A stretch of 64,000 nt of DNA from Clostridium uliginosum (GTDB lineage Bacteria; Bacillota; Clostridia; Clostridiales; Clostridiaceae), in NCBI RefSeq assembly GCF_900112485.1, contig NZ_FOMG01000011.1, positions 47,487 through 111,486 on the forward strand. The letters run 5' to 3'. Each line of letters begins with the position of its first letter. The first letter of the stretch is position 1. A model generated the notes under the pieces. That model saw only the letters and a program-made list of their open reading frames with translations. It was not told where the DNA came from and did not search any database. The position numbers and the translations under genes are program-made. Positions 8,155 through 17,384 of the stretch are shown piece after piece.

Positions 8155-9510
8155 ATGAAAGAAAATGTAGTAGCAAAAGAGATATTAGAGAATATCGGTG
8201 GAAAAGAAAATATTAAATCTATAGAACATTGTGCAACTAGATTAAGAATCATATTAAAAGATAAGGAAAAGATTAATGAAAAAGCAATTGAAAATATTGA
8301 TGGCGTTAAAGGTCAATTTTTTGCAGCAGCACAATATCAAATAATCCTTGGAACAGGATTTGTAAATAGGGTATATGATGTAATCGTTAAGAACACAGAA
8401 GAATTATCAAACAGTAGTGCAAAAGAAGATGCTTATAGTGAAATGTCAATGTTACAGAAGATATCAAGAATATTTGGAGATGTATTTGTTCCAATAATCC
8501 CTGTATTAGTTGCAACAGGGTTATTCATGGGATTAAGAGGACTTTTACAAAATTTAGGAGTAGCAATTGGTGGTAACTTCCTTCTTTTCACACAAGTATT
8601 AACTGATACAGCATTTGCATTCTTACCAGCACTAGTTGCTTGGTCAACAATGAAAAAATTTGGTGGAACACCAGTTATAGGTATAGTAATAGGATTAATG
8701 CTTGTATCACCAAGCTTACCAAATGCTTATAGTGTAGCAGCAGGAACAGCTGATCCAATACATCTTTCTATATTTGGATTAAGTATTCCAGTTGTAGGAT
8801 ATCAAGGATCTGTATTACCAGCATTAGTATTAGGAATTATTGCAGCTAAAACTCAAAAGGCTCTTAAGAAAGTTGTACCAGATGTATTAGACTTAATAGT
8901 TACACCATTTGTTACATTATTAATATCAATGATATTAGGATTATTAGTAGTTGGTCCAATAATGCATAATACTGAACAACTAGTTTTTGGAGCAATTAAA
9001 GGATTTATGAACCTTCCATTTGGAATAGGTGGATTAGTAATTGGAGGAGTTCATCAACTTATAGTTGTTACAGGAGTCCACCATTCATTAAGTGCTTTAG
9101 AAGTTGAATTATTAGCAAGTACAGGAAGAGATGCATTCAATGCAATGATAACTTGTGGCATAGTAGGTCAAGGTGCAGCATCAGTAGCAGTAGCATTAAA
9201 GACAAAAAATAAAAAGAAACGTTCATTATATATTTCATCAGCAATCCCAGCATTTTTAGGAATTACTGAACCAGCAATATTCGGAATTAACTTAAGATTC
9301 ATGAAACCATTTGTATTTGGTTGTGCAGGTGGAGCAGTAGGCGGTATGCTTGCAGGAATGCTTCATATGGCTGGGACAGGAATGGGGGTCACAGCTCTTC
9401 CAGGAACATTGTTGTATATGGATAATATAGGTGGATATGTTTTAATAAATGGAGTAGCAATAGCAGTAGCATTCTGCTTAACATATTTCTTCTTTAAAAC
9501 AGAAGAATAA
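8155..9510 (+). CDS. scrA: Sucrose-specific PTS enzyme IIBC
   Basis: Membrane permease that imports sucrose and phosphorylates it to sucrose-6-phosphate. An EIIB domain (residues 1-90) carries the phosphorylated cysteine in IEHCATRLRI (Cys26); an EIIC domain of about eight or more helices follows (about 100-450). There is no EIIA domain, so a glucose-type EIIA encoded elsewhere must supply the phosphate, as in C. beijerinckii. Length (451) is normal. A GGGGAG ribosome site precedes the ATG. First gene of scrA-scrR-scrB-scrK. Trehalose or other disaccharides are alternatives from the domain alone, but the hydrolase and fructokinase downstream support sucrose. Confidence 0.92.
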   Translation: MKENVVAKEILENIGGKENIKSIEHCATRLRIILKDKEKINEKAIENIDGVKGQFFAAAQYQIILGTGFVNRVYDVIVKNTEELSNSSAKEDAYSEMSMLQKISRIFGDVFVPIIPVLVATGLFMGLRGLLQNLGVAIGGNFLLFTQVLTDTAFAFLPALVAWSTMKKFGGTPVIGIVIGLMLVSPSLPNAYSVAAGTADPIHLSIFGLSIPVVGYQGSVLPALVLGIIAAKTQKALKKVVPDVLDLIVTPFVTLLISMILGLLVVGPIMHNTEQLVFGAIKGFMNLPFGIGGLVIGGVHQLIVVTGVHHSLSALEVELLASTGRDAFNAMITCGIVGQGAASVAVALKTKNKKKRSLYISSAIPAFLGITEPAIFGINLRFMKPFVFGCAGGAVGGMLAGMLHMAGTGMGVTALPGTLLYMDNIGGYVLINGVAIAVAFCLTYFFFKTEE

Positions 9511-9542
9511 GAACAATAAATATAGTATATTAAATAATAAAC

Positions 9543-9587
9543 TAGATAGATTTAATGATAGAATTGTACTTTCACTAAATCTATCTA
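9543..9587 (+). terminator. Stem-loop between scrA and scrR (weak terminator or processing site)
   Basis: Perfect 12-bp arms TAGATAGATTTA/TAAATCTATCTA with a 21-base loop, but no real T-run. It may reduce read-through or protect the scrA mRNA end. A second short palindrome (AACTTATT/AATAAGTT) lies at about 9672-9704 in the scrR leader. Confidence 0.45.
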
Positions 9588-9743
9588 ATTATAAATAGAG
9601 TAAAATAAAAATTTAACACAAATTAAAAAAATGTTTAGTGAAATTAATAAAATTAGTGATACTACATAGATAACTTATTTTTTAATATTATGAAATAATA
9701 AGTTATAATAATATTAAAAAGTAAGGTATATATGGAGGTTATT

Positions 9744-10733
9744 ATGTATCGAAAAGTTACGATTCAAGACATTGCTAATATGGTCAATGTATCTAAAAGT
9801 AGTGTTTCGAGATATTTAAATAATGGATATGTAAGCGAAGAAAATGCTAAGAAGATAAAAGAAGCCATTGAGAAAACAGGCTTTGAAACTAATTTTTTTG
9901 CAAAAAGATTAAAAATGAAAAGAAGTAAATTAATAGGCATTGTACTTCCAAGAATTGACTCCGTTACAGTGGGAAAATTATTAACTGGAATTAATAGTAG
10001 ACTCGAAGAAAATAATTATCAAGGTTTAATATTAATAAGTAATTTAAGTATTGAAAAAGAATTAGAGAATATAAATAGTTTGTATCAACAAGGTGTTGAC
10101 GGAATTATTATTAATGCTATTGCTATTACTAAGGAACATATTAAATTAATTAGTAGATTAAATGTTCCAATGATTTTTACAGGACAAAAAAGTGAATTTG
10201 TTAATTGCATCAAGATAGATGATTATGAAGCAGGAAGAATAATGGGAAATTATTTTAAGGAAAAAGGCCATAAAAACATCGTTTTTGCAGGAGTAACAGA
10301 AGAGGATAAAGCAGTTGGTGTGGAACGTAAAGATGGATTTATAAATGCTTTTAAACATAATAACCAAGAAAGTAGTGTTAATTTTGTAGAGACAGGATTT
10401 TCATTTGAAAAGTCATATGAAATGGCTAAGGAAATATTAAAATACAAGCCAACAGGAGTAGTTTGCGCAACTGATAATATTTGTTTAGGAATACTTAGAT
10501 ATTTACATGAAAACAATATTAAAGTGCCAGAAGAAATTTCAGTAGCTGGCTTTGGTGGATATGATGTAGGAAGTGTTTTGTATCCTACACTTACTACAAT
10601 TGCTTTTGATTATGATTTGACTGGAGTAAAGACGGCACAAGGTATTTTAGACTTAATCGAAGGAAAAGAATTAGAAAAAGATAATGAGGTAACTTTAAGG
10701 TTAGTTGAGAGAGAAAGTGTAAGAAATTTTTAA
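9744..10733 (+). CDS. scrR: LacI-family transcriptional repressor of the sucrose operon
   Basis: DNA-binding regulator, about 329 residues. The N-terminal helix-turn-helix (TIQDIANMVNVSKSSVSRYL) is followed by the hinge and a periplasmic-binding-protein-like effector domain (about 60-325). The frame opens at 9732, but that ATG overlaps the ribosome site GGAGG; ATG 9744, which gives MYRKVTIQDIA, is the right start. Its place between scrA and scrB matches scrARBK of C. beijerinckii. The effector is likely a fructose moiety or sucrose-6-phosphate; this is family knowledge, not visible here. Probable target: the AAACGTTT site at 8117. Confidence 0.9.
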   Translation: MYRKVTIQDIANMVNVSKSSVSRYLNNGYVSEENAKKIKEAIEKTGFETNFFAKRLKMKRSKLIGIVLPRIDSVTVGKLLTGINSRLEENNYQGLILISNLSIEKELENINSLYQQGVDGIIINAIAITKEHIKLISRLNVPMIFTGQKSEFVNCIKIDDYEAGRIMGNYFKEKGHKNIVFAGVTEEDKAVGVERKDGFINAFKHNNQESSVNFVETGFSFEKSYEMAKEILKYKPTGVVCATDNICLGILRYLHENNIKVPEEISVAGFGGYDVGSVLYPTLTTIAFDYDLTGVKTAQGILDLIEGKELEKDNEVTLRLVERESVRNF

Positions 10734-10753
10734 TAGGAAGAAATAATTTATAT

Positions 10754-10794
10754 AAGGCACATCTTTGCGCTATTATTTTCTTTCATGTGCCTAA
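10754..10794. repeat. Family B hairpin repeat B2 (short)
   Basis: A 41-bp form with outer ends AAGGCACAT and ATGTGCCTAA and little between: apparently an internally deleted family B copy after scrR. Confidence 0.65.
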
Positions 10795-10909
10795 TCAGAA
10801 ATTAAGGAATCTTAAAGCGATAGAAAAATAATTTAGTTAATGATAAGTTAATAAGCTTTAGAAATAATAGAAAAATAATGCAGATATATTAAGAAAGAAA
10901 GAGGTAGTT

Positions 10910-12370
10910 ATGTCAGGTAAAGATATATACTCCAGAATACAACAAGACTTAAATAATTATTATAGTAATAAGGATAACAACATATGGAGAAATAATTTCC
11001 ACATAGAAATGCCATTTGGTTTAGTTAATGATCCTAATGGATTAAGTTATTATAATGATAAATTTCATATTTTTTACCAATGGAATCCGTTTGGATGTGA
11101 ACATAAGAATAAACACTGGGCTTCAGTTAAGACAACTGACTTTGTTAATTTCACTAAGCCAGAAATAATTTTAAAGCCAGAAGATTGGTTTGATAAGGAT
11201 GGATGCTATTCTGGTGGTGCATATGTAAAGGATGATACTCTAAAATTATTCTACACAGGAAATGTTAAGGATGAGAATAATAATAGGGAATCTTATCAAT
11301 GTATAGTTGACTATCATAAGGATGGAACTTTTGAAAAGAGAGGTCCAGTAATACTTAAACAACCTGAAGGATATACTGCTCACTTTAGAGATCCAATGAT
11401 ATTTGATCACCATGGAATTTACTACATGGTACTTGGAATCCAAACTGAAGATTTAAAAGGAAGAGCTTTAATTTATAAATCAGAAGATATTGAAAAATGG
11501 AAGTTTGCTGGAGAATTAAAGACTAATATGAATGATTTTGGATACATGTGGGAATGCCCTAACATGATTAGCATAAGTGATAATAAGTATGCATTTTTAT
11601 TTTCACCACAAGGATTAGAAGCTGAGGAGTTTAAATATCAAAATATATATCAATCAGGATATGTAATTGGAGATTTAGATTTACATAAAGTGGCTTTAAA
11701 TCACCATAGTGAATTTAAGGAATTGGACATGGGATTTGATTTTTATGCACCACAAGTATTTAACCATTATGGTCAAAATATTATGCTTGGATGGGTAGGT
11801 ATGCCAGAGGAGGATGCTGAATACCCAAGTGCAACTAATGGAGGATGGATGTTCCCCTTAACTTTGCCTAGAGTATTAGAATACAAGGACAATGTATTAT
11901 ATCAGAAACCATTTAAATTAGTAGAAAACTTAAGAGAATCACAAGCTTTAAGTGTTAAGGATGTAATTTGTGATGATTATAAATTAAAATTAGATTCAAG
12001 AAATGTAGAAATAAACTTAGATTTAGATTTAAAAGAAAGCAATTATGTAGATTTAAAGTTTAAGTTTAACGATGAATATATATCGTTAATTTATGATAAA
12101 AAGTTAGAAGTATGTATTATAGATAGAAATAATATGAAATTAGGCGGAAAAGGAATCAGAAAGTTTAAATTGAAAGTTGAGGATTCATTAAAATTACATA
12201 TACTTATTGACAATTCTGTTATTGAAATATATTATCAAGAAGGTTTGGAAACAACAACATTTATGTATTTTCCTAAGGAAGATAAATTAGAAGTGGAAAT
12301 TAAAAATGATGATAAATTAAAAATAAACCAATTATGCGTTTGGAATTTAAGGGGTGTAAAGTATGAATAA
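10910..12370 (+). CDS. scrB: Sucrose-6-phosphate hydrolase (GH32 invertase)
   Basis: Cytoplasmic enzyme that splits sucrose-6-phosphate into glucose-6-phosphate and fructose; 486 residues. The five-bladed propeller of GH32 shows all three acidic motifs: the nucleophile Asp41 in NDPNG, the FRDP motif (159-162) and the acid/base Glu215 in WECPN. A C-terminal beta-sandwich occupies about 350-486. The ribosome site GAAAGAGG precedes ATG. The stop overlaps the start of scrK by 8 bp, so translation of the two is probably coupled. Confidence 0.93.
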   Translation: MSGKDIYSRIQQDLNNYYSNKDNNIWRNNFHIEMPFGLVNDPNGLSYYNDKFHIFYQWNPFGCEHKNKHWASVKTTDFVNFTKPEIILKPEDWFDKDGCYSGGAYVKDDTLKLFYTGNVKDENNNRESYQCIVDYHKDGTFEKRGPVILKQPEGYTAHFRDPMIFDHHGIYYMVLGIQTEDLKGRALIYKSEDIEKWKFAGELKTNMNDFGYMWECPNMISISDNKYAFLFSPQGLEAEEFKYQNIYQSGYVIGDLDLHKVALNHHSEFKELDMGFDFYAPQVFNHYGQNIMLGWVGMPEEDAEYPSATNGGWMFPLTLPRVLEYKDNVLYQKPFKLVENLRESQALSVKDVICDDYKLKLDSRNVEINLDLDLKESNYVDLKFKFNDEYISLIYDKKLEVCIIDRNNMKLGGKGIRKFKLKVEDSLKLHILIDNSVIEIYYQEGLETTTFMYFPKEDKLEVEIKNDDKLKINQLCVWNLRGVKYE

Positions 12371-13301
12371 AAACATTTTTTGTATTGGAGAACTTTTAAT
12401 TGACATGGTATGTGTTGATAACAAAGGTTTAAAAGATGGTGAAAAGTTTGAAAAAAAAGCAGGTGGAGCACCAGCTAATGTTGCAGCAAGTATTACTAAG
12501 CTGGAGGGAAATGCCTATTTTTTAGGTCAAGTTGGAGATGACTTCTTTGGAAAATTTTTGATTGGATTATTAAATGATTTAAACATTAATACTGAAATGG
12601 CAGTAGAAAAAGGAAGCACAACAATGGCTTTAGTAGGAATTAATTCAGATGGAGAACGCAACTTCGATTTTTTAAGAGGAAGTGACGGAGATTACTCATT
12701 TGAGAATGTTAATACATCAAAGATAACATCGACAGACATAATCCATTTTGGATCAGCTACAGGATTCCTAGATGGAGAATTAAAGAAGACATATTTTAAA
12801 TTATTAAAATATGCAAAAGAAAACAACATATATGTATCATTTGATCCAAACTATAGAGATGCATTAATCAAAGATGATATGTTAGATCAATTTATAATAG
12901 ATAGTAAGGAATTCTTAAAGTATAGTGATTTCACTAAGTTAAGTGATGAAGAATTATACTTAATCACTAAAGAAAAAGATATTACAGATGGAGTTAATAA
13001 GCTACATAAGTTAGGAGTTAAAGTAGTAACTATTACTTTAGGTTCTAAGGGAACTTACTTAAGTATTAATGGAGAAAATGTAATAATTCCATCAATTAAG
13101 ATTAAGCAAGTAGATTCAACAGGTGCTGGAGATTCATTTGTTGGAGCTGTATTGAAGCAAGTATCTGATTTTGAAGATAAGAGGAATATTAGCATAGATC
13201 AATGGAAGAACATAATTGCTTTTGCTAACAAAGTAGGAGCAATAACATGTACAAACTATGGTGCAATAGCATCAATGCCTACATTAAGTGAAGTACAATA
13301 A
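12363..13301 (+). CDS. scrK: Fructokinase (PfkB/ribokinase family)
   Basis: Phosphorylates the fructose released by ScrB, using ATP, to fructose-6-phosphate; cytoplasmic; 312 residues. The N-terminal PfkB signature GGAPANVA and the C-terminal signature DSTGAGDSFVGA with catalytic Asp (near residue 257) are intact. The start is inside the end of scrB (ATG 12363), preceded by AAGGGGTG. Last gene of the scr operon; a long inverted repeat and element B3 follow. Confidence 0.92.
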   Translation: MNKNIFCIGELLIDMVCVDNKGLKDGEKFEKKAGGAPANVAASITKLEGNAYFLGQVGDDFFGKFLIGLLNDLNINTEMAVEKGSTTMALVGINSDGERNFDFLRGSDGDYSFENVNTSKITSTDIIHFGSATGFLDGELKKTYFKLLKYAKENNIYVSFDPNYRDALIKDDMLDQFIIDSKEFLKYSDFTKLSDEELYLITKEKDITDGVNKLHKLGVKVVTITLGSKGTYLSINGENVIIPSIKIKQVDSTGAGDSFVGAVLKQVSDFEDKRNISIDQWKNIIAFANKVGAITCTNYGAIASMPTLSEVQ

Positions 13302-13380
13302 TCATAATTAAACTATACTATTATGTAGTGCAATATAAAGTTATGGATATAATTTTATAAATATTAGAACTAGTAAAGAT

Positions 13381-13451
13381 ACAATAAGGAATTTTATCAA
13401 CACTCTGCTAAAACATAGCCTAATAAAAATATTGAAAAAATTCCTTATTGT
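13381..13451. repeat. Inverted repeat enclosing a family A right end (mini copy c)
   Basis: Perfect 15-bp arms ACAATAAGGAATTTT (13381-13395) and AAAATTCCTTATTGT (13437-13451) enclose the family A right end ATCAACACTCTGCTAAAACATAGCC. The structure may end scr transcription. Confidence 0.6.
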
Positions 13452-13457
13452 GTATAT

Positions 13458-13622
13458 AAGGCACATGAAAGAAAATAACAAGTCCAAAATGCCATGATTA
13501 TTTTTCATCAAGCAAGGAAGCAGATTGGTCTCATAGCGGGCCTATTAGGGCAATCTGCTGACGCAGCATGATGGAAAATAGGCTTGGCAGATGGACTTGT
13601 TATTTTTTTGAGTGTGCCTAAG
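13458..13622. repeat. Family B hairpin repeat B3 (long)
   Basis: Ends AAGGCACATGAAAGAAAATAAC and GTTATTTTTTTGAGTGTGCCTAA. Successive inner arms AACAAGTCC/GGACTTGTT and GCAGATTG/CAATCTGC build a nearly continuous 165-bp hairpin. It lies between scrK and the convergent glycosyltransferase and may terminate both. Confidence 0.78.
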
Positions 13623-13642
13623 TAGTTGTAAGATAGATTGTT

Positions 13643-14641
13643 TTATTTTAATATGTTCATTACAAATTTATAAATTTTAGGATTTGTTTTAAATAATGAG
13701 AATAGCACTATCCATTTAAATTCATGTTTACTACTTTTAATATATTGACTATATACTTTAGTAGCTTTATTTTTAATTAAACTTATTGTTTCATAATCAT
13801 CAGGGAAATTCTTTATACATCCAAAGTAAAGGTCTATGATTGACCAAAGATACCATTTTAAAGTTTTAGCATATAAACTTTCATTATTTAATTTAGACAT
13901 AAAGTCTACTTTTTCATCAAATACATCTAATACACATAATCTTTTTTTATCGAATTTAGCATTCATAATACTATCAGGTGTATTTCTATAGTAATATAGT
14001 TTTTTGTTTGTAAAAATAAGTTTATTTGATGAAAATAATAATTTATACATTATAGCTTCATCTTCAAAGATTTTAATTAAAGGAAATCTTATCTTATCAA
14101 ATAAGAATTTCTTATAAATTTTATTCCAAAGAACAACTGTTGAAACATACATATCATTATATAGATTATGTAGTGATTCTATATTATCAAAATATGTTAT
14201 AATTTCATTTTCTTGATTTATAATTTTTACATTTTCATCTTCTGCCTTTAAATAATTGCATTGAGCAATATCTGCATTACTATTTTCAGCTAAATTAAAT
14301 AATGATTCGTACATATTAGGTTCTATCCAGTCATCACTATCAACAAAGGCAATATATTGTCCTTTTGCTATATCTAATCCAGCATTTCTAGCAGTACTTG
14401 CACCACCATTTTCTTTACGAATTACTTTTATTCTATTATCTTTTTTAGCAAATTCATCACACATTTTACCAGAATTATCAGGTGAACCATCATCAATTAG
14501 AATTAATTCAAAGTTTTTTAATGTTTGATTTAATATGCTATTAATAGATTTAATTAAATAAGTTTCAGCTTTGTATATTGGCATAATAATACTTATTAAA
14601 ATTTGAGGATTTTCAATATTATCCTGTATTTTTATGTTCAT
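13643..14641 (-). CDS. Family 2 glycosyltransferase
   Basis: Transfers a sugar from a nucleotide donor to a growing glycan at the inner face of the membrane; 332 residues. The GT-A fold shows ISIIMPIYKAETYL, LIDDGSPDNSG and the metal-binding DSDD (FVDSDDW), followed by a variable C-terminal part with a hydrophobic end. Donor and acceptor are not predictable. It is read opposite to the rest of the polysaccharide genes and starts about 340 bp from the divergent licD gene. Confidence 0.85.
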   Translation of the reverse strand: MNIKIQDNIENPQILISIIMPIYKAETYLIKSINSILNQTLKNFELILIDDGSPDNSGKMCDEFAKKDNRIKVIRKENGGASTARNAGLDIAKGQYIAFVDSDDWIEPNMYESLFNLAENSNADIAQCNYLKAEDENVKIINQENEIITYFDNIESLHNLYNDMYVSTVVLWNKIYKKFLFDKIRFPLIKIFEDEAIMYKLLFSSNKLIFTNKKLYYYRNTPDSIMNAKFDKKRLCVLDVFDEKVDFMSKLNNESLYAKTLKWYLWSIIDLYFGCIKNFPDDYETISLIKNKATKVYSQYIKSSKHEFKWIVLFSLFKTNPKIYKFVMNILK

Positions 14642-14983
14642 ATTTTATTATCTCCATTACTTTTAGATATTTGTAAACTATTTTAATAATAGTCTATTTT
14701 GTAATATTATATCATTATATATATTATTATGTTAATATATATTTTACATTTTTACTTATAAATGAAAAGTATAAATCAAAGAATTTTAATGACTAAATTT
14801 CTAACAAATACAGAAAGATTTATCTTATATTGCACATTGTTAATTGAATTATATATATGTTAATAAAAGTAGTATTTTTGTATGTGTTTTCATTGACATA
14901 AGTCAAGTTTGATAATAACATTAAAATGAATATTTAAATGGAATTATGTAGAATTTGATTTAAAAATAAGTTTTATAGATACA
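14642..14983. other. Divergent intergenic region without recognised elements
   Basis: About 340 bp of very AT-rich DNA between divergently read glycosyltransferase and LicD genes. It must hold both promoters, but I could not choose convincing -35/-10 pairs among many AT-rich candidates. No repeats of the A or B type. Confidence 0.5.
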
Positions 14984-15001
14984 TTGAGAAGGTGGCATAA
15001 A

Positions 15002-15871
15002 ATGAATAATATATCAAAGAAAACAAGTAGTAACGTATATAAAAAGGATGACTACGAAGATTTAAGTTTAAAGGATGCACAAGCTTTAATGGTTAGTATT
15101 TTAAAAGATGTAGATCAATTATGTGAGAAACATGGACTTAAATATTTTTTAGATGCTGGAACTTTACTTGGCGCAGTAAGGCATAAGGATTTCATTCCTT
15201 GGGATGATGATATGGATATTGGAATGCTAAGACAAGATTATGATAAATTTTTAGAGATAGCAAAAAAAGAATTACCAGAACATTTATTTTTGCAAACATT
15301 TAAAACTGATAAGTATTATGATATTTATCCAGTACCTTGTAAAATTAGATATAATGGTACTATTTTAATAGAAAAGGCAATAGGTGAAAATGACAAAATG
15401 CACAATGGAGTTTATATAGACATATTTCCATATGATAGTCTACCTAAAACAAAGTGGGTTTATAAGCTTCAAAGAACTTTAAGTTATGAGATATTAAAAA
15501 GTTTAAATAGACTTCGTGATAAGCCAGAACATTTAAGTTTTAAAAACAGGATAACTTTTACGTTCTATAAATTAGTTACAAAGATATTTTCTATTAAAAG
15601 AAGAGAAAAGTTTTTTAAGTTTTTAATTAATTGGAATGACCCAAATTCAAAGTATATGGGGTATGGTGTTGATACATATTGGAGTGAGTATGTTTACAAA
15701 AAGGAAGATTACTTTGATTTAGTTAAATTAGAATTTCAAGGAGAGCATTTTTATGCACCAAGAAATTATGATGCGATTTTAACTCAATTATATGGTGATT
15801 ATATGACACTTCCAAAAGAAGAAGAGAGAGTATGGCATGCTAAAGAAATTAAAAAACTTAAAGAAGTATAG
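15002..15871 (+). CDS. LicD-family phosphotransferase
   Basis: LicD proteins attach phosphocholine or other phosphodiester groups to surface glycans. The core motif GTLLGAVRHKDFIPWDDDMD (about residues 48-67) is textbook for the family. A TTG-started frame opens at 14984, but ATG 15002 is favoured because AGAAGGTGG lies immediately before it. About 289 residues. The partner substrate is not known: no choline kinase or cytidylyltransferase is seen in the window, so the transferred group may be another phospho-substituent. Followed by the 230-bp hairpin D. Confidence 0.85.
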   Translation: MNNISKKTSSNVYKKDDYEDLSLKDAQALMVSILKDVDQLCEKHGLKYFLDAGTLLGAVRHKDFIPWDDDMDIGMLRQDYDKFLEIAKKELPEHLFLQTFKTDKYYDIYPVPCKIRYNGTILIEKAIGENDKMHNGVYIDIFPYDSLPKTKWVYKLQRTLSYEILKSLNRLRDKPEHLSFKNRITFTFYKLVTKIFSIKRREKFFKFLINWNDPNSKYMGYGVDTYWSEYVYKKEDYFDLVKLEFQGEHFYAPRNYDAILTQLYGDYMTLPKEEERVWHAKEIKKLKEV

Positions 15872-15889
15872 ATGCCTAAGGTGAAAATT

Positions 15890-16119
15890 GCACTTATGCA
15901 AGACTAACCGAAATAAAAGGGAAGTGTTTATTTCGGTTGCTGAAGATTTGAATGTGGATTTCTAACAATAGAAGTTGCACCATTTTTGCTTGTTCCCAAG
16001 GCAAGCTTGTGACAAGCAACAAATGGAACAACTTCTATTGAAGAAATGCCTACATTCAAATCTTTTGATGCAACACTACATAAACACTGCCCTTTTATTT
16101 CTTTATTTAGTGCATAAGT
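15890..16119. repeat. Element D: 230-bp nested palindrome sharing the family A core
   Basis: Outer arms GCACTTATGCA/TGCATAAGT; then perfect arms AAGATTTGAATGT/ACATTCAAATCTT and CAATAGAAGTTG/CAACTTCTATTG (15966-15977 and 16029-16040). The apex (15988-16018) reads GCTTGTTCCCAAGG..GACAAGC, the same core as in family A, although the arms are unrelated. No ORF. The following 16120-16313 shows nothing recognisable. Confidence 0.8.
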
Positions 16120-16334
16120 ATGGATGCTGGTACCTATAATGAAGAGAATTATGAACTTTTACTTAAGAAAAATGACTAAATATTGCATATATTCAACAAT
16201 ATTAGTATAATTCAAATAGTGTTTAAATTTAGATGAAATAAATAATAAAGTATTGATAAGCATAATTGAAATAGTGTTTAAACCAAGTATATAAATAAAG
16301 AAGTAGGCCTAAGATGATAGAAGGAGTGACTGAT

Positions 16335-17321
16335 TTGGTAAAGGTATCTATAATTACTCCTGTTTATAATGTGGAAGAGTGTATTGAAAAGAACATAAAG
16401 TCAATTATAAGTCAGACTTGTAAGGATTTTGAACTTTTGCTTATAGATGATGGATCTAAAGATAGAAGCATTGAAATAGCAAGAGAATTACTTGAAACTT
16501 CAGATATAAATTATAAAATTATATCCCAAAAAAATTCAGGCGTGAGTACAGCTAGAAATAGGGGAATTGAAGAAGCAAATGGAGAGTATATATCGTTTTT
16601 AGATTCTGATGATTATATTGATTCCAGATATGTTGAACTTATGTATGAAAAGGCAATTACTAATGATTGTGATGTAGTATTTTGTGATTATAGTGAAGTT
16701 GATGGTGATGGAAAAATATTAGCACAAAGTTCAACTAATTTTTTGGATGATTTTATTGAGGGAAAAGAAGGTGCACTTAGGCAATTAAATGGAGAAATTA
16801 ACTTAGGGATGAGAAGTGCAATATATAGAACTTTGATTATTAAGGGAAATAATCTTGAGTTTGATAGTAATAGAAAGTATGCTGAGGACATGGTATTTAT
16901 AGTTAAAGCATTACTATATGCGAAGAAAGTAATATCAGTTGATGAAGTATTGGCATATTATGTTAGATGGGATGCGGCAGTTACAAGAACTGCATCTTTA
17001 AAACATTTAGATTGCTATTATTCATATGTTGATTTATTAAAATATATTAAAGAAATTGGGGATTTAAGAGAGATAGAAGAGTTCTTAATTCAATTTAAGA
17101 TTCCTTATTCAATTTCTCATATTTTTTCTACGTTATGTAGAGAGGAAAAATTCCATGAAGACCTTTTTAGATTTTTAAAACAAGATGATGTTAGTCAAGC
17201 ATTAAAAAAATATAAACTTCAAAAATTTGATAAGAATAACATTAGATATTTAATTCAATGTAAAGGGATGAAGTGTTGTCCTAATCTACTTTTAAAGGCT
17301 TTTAATATTATATTAAGATAA
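16335..17321 (+). CDS. Family 2 glycosyltransferase
   Basis: Nucleotide-sugar-dependent glycosyltransferase, about 328 residues. GT-A motifs VSIITPVYNVEECI, LIDDGSKDRS and the DxD motif FLDSDDYID are clear. An ATG at 16314 is in frame, but it precedes the ribosome site: GAAGGAGTG at 16320-16328 points to the TTG at 16335 (protein MVKVSIITPVYN) as start. It shares the general design of the enzyme at 13643-14641 but is clearly a different protein. Followed after 63 bp by the dehydratase gene, probably one operon. Confidence 0.85.
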   Translation: MVKVSIITPVYNVEECIEKNIKSIISQTCKDFELLLIDDGSKDRSIEIARELLETSDINYKIISQKNSGVSTARNRGIEEANGEYISFLDSDDYIDSRYVELMYEKAITNDCDVVFCDYSEVDGDGKILAQSSTNFLDDFIEGKEGALRQLNGEINLGMRSAIYRTLIIKGNNLEFDSNRKYAEDMVFIVKALLYAKKVISVDEVLAYYVRWDAAVTRTASLKHLDCYYSYVDLLKYIKEIGDLREIEEFLIQFKIPYSISHIFSTLCREEKFHEDLFRFLKQDDVSQALKKYKLQKFDKNNIRYLIQCKGMKCCPNLLLKAFNIILR

Positions 17322-17384
17322 GGCGAAATTAAAAATAACTTGCTTGAATTTTAGCAAGAATCTCTTAAATGGGAGGAGATTAAG

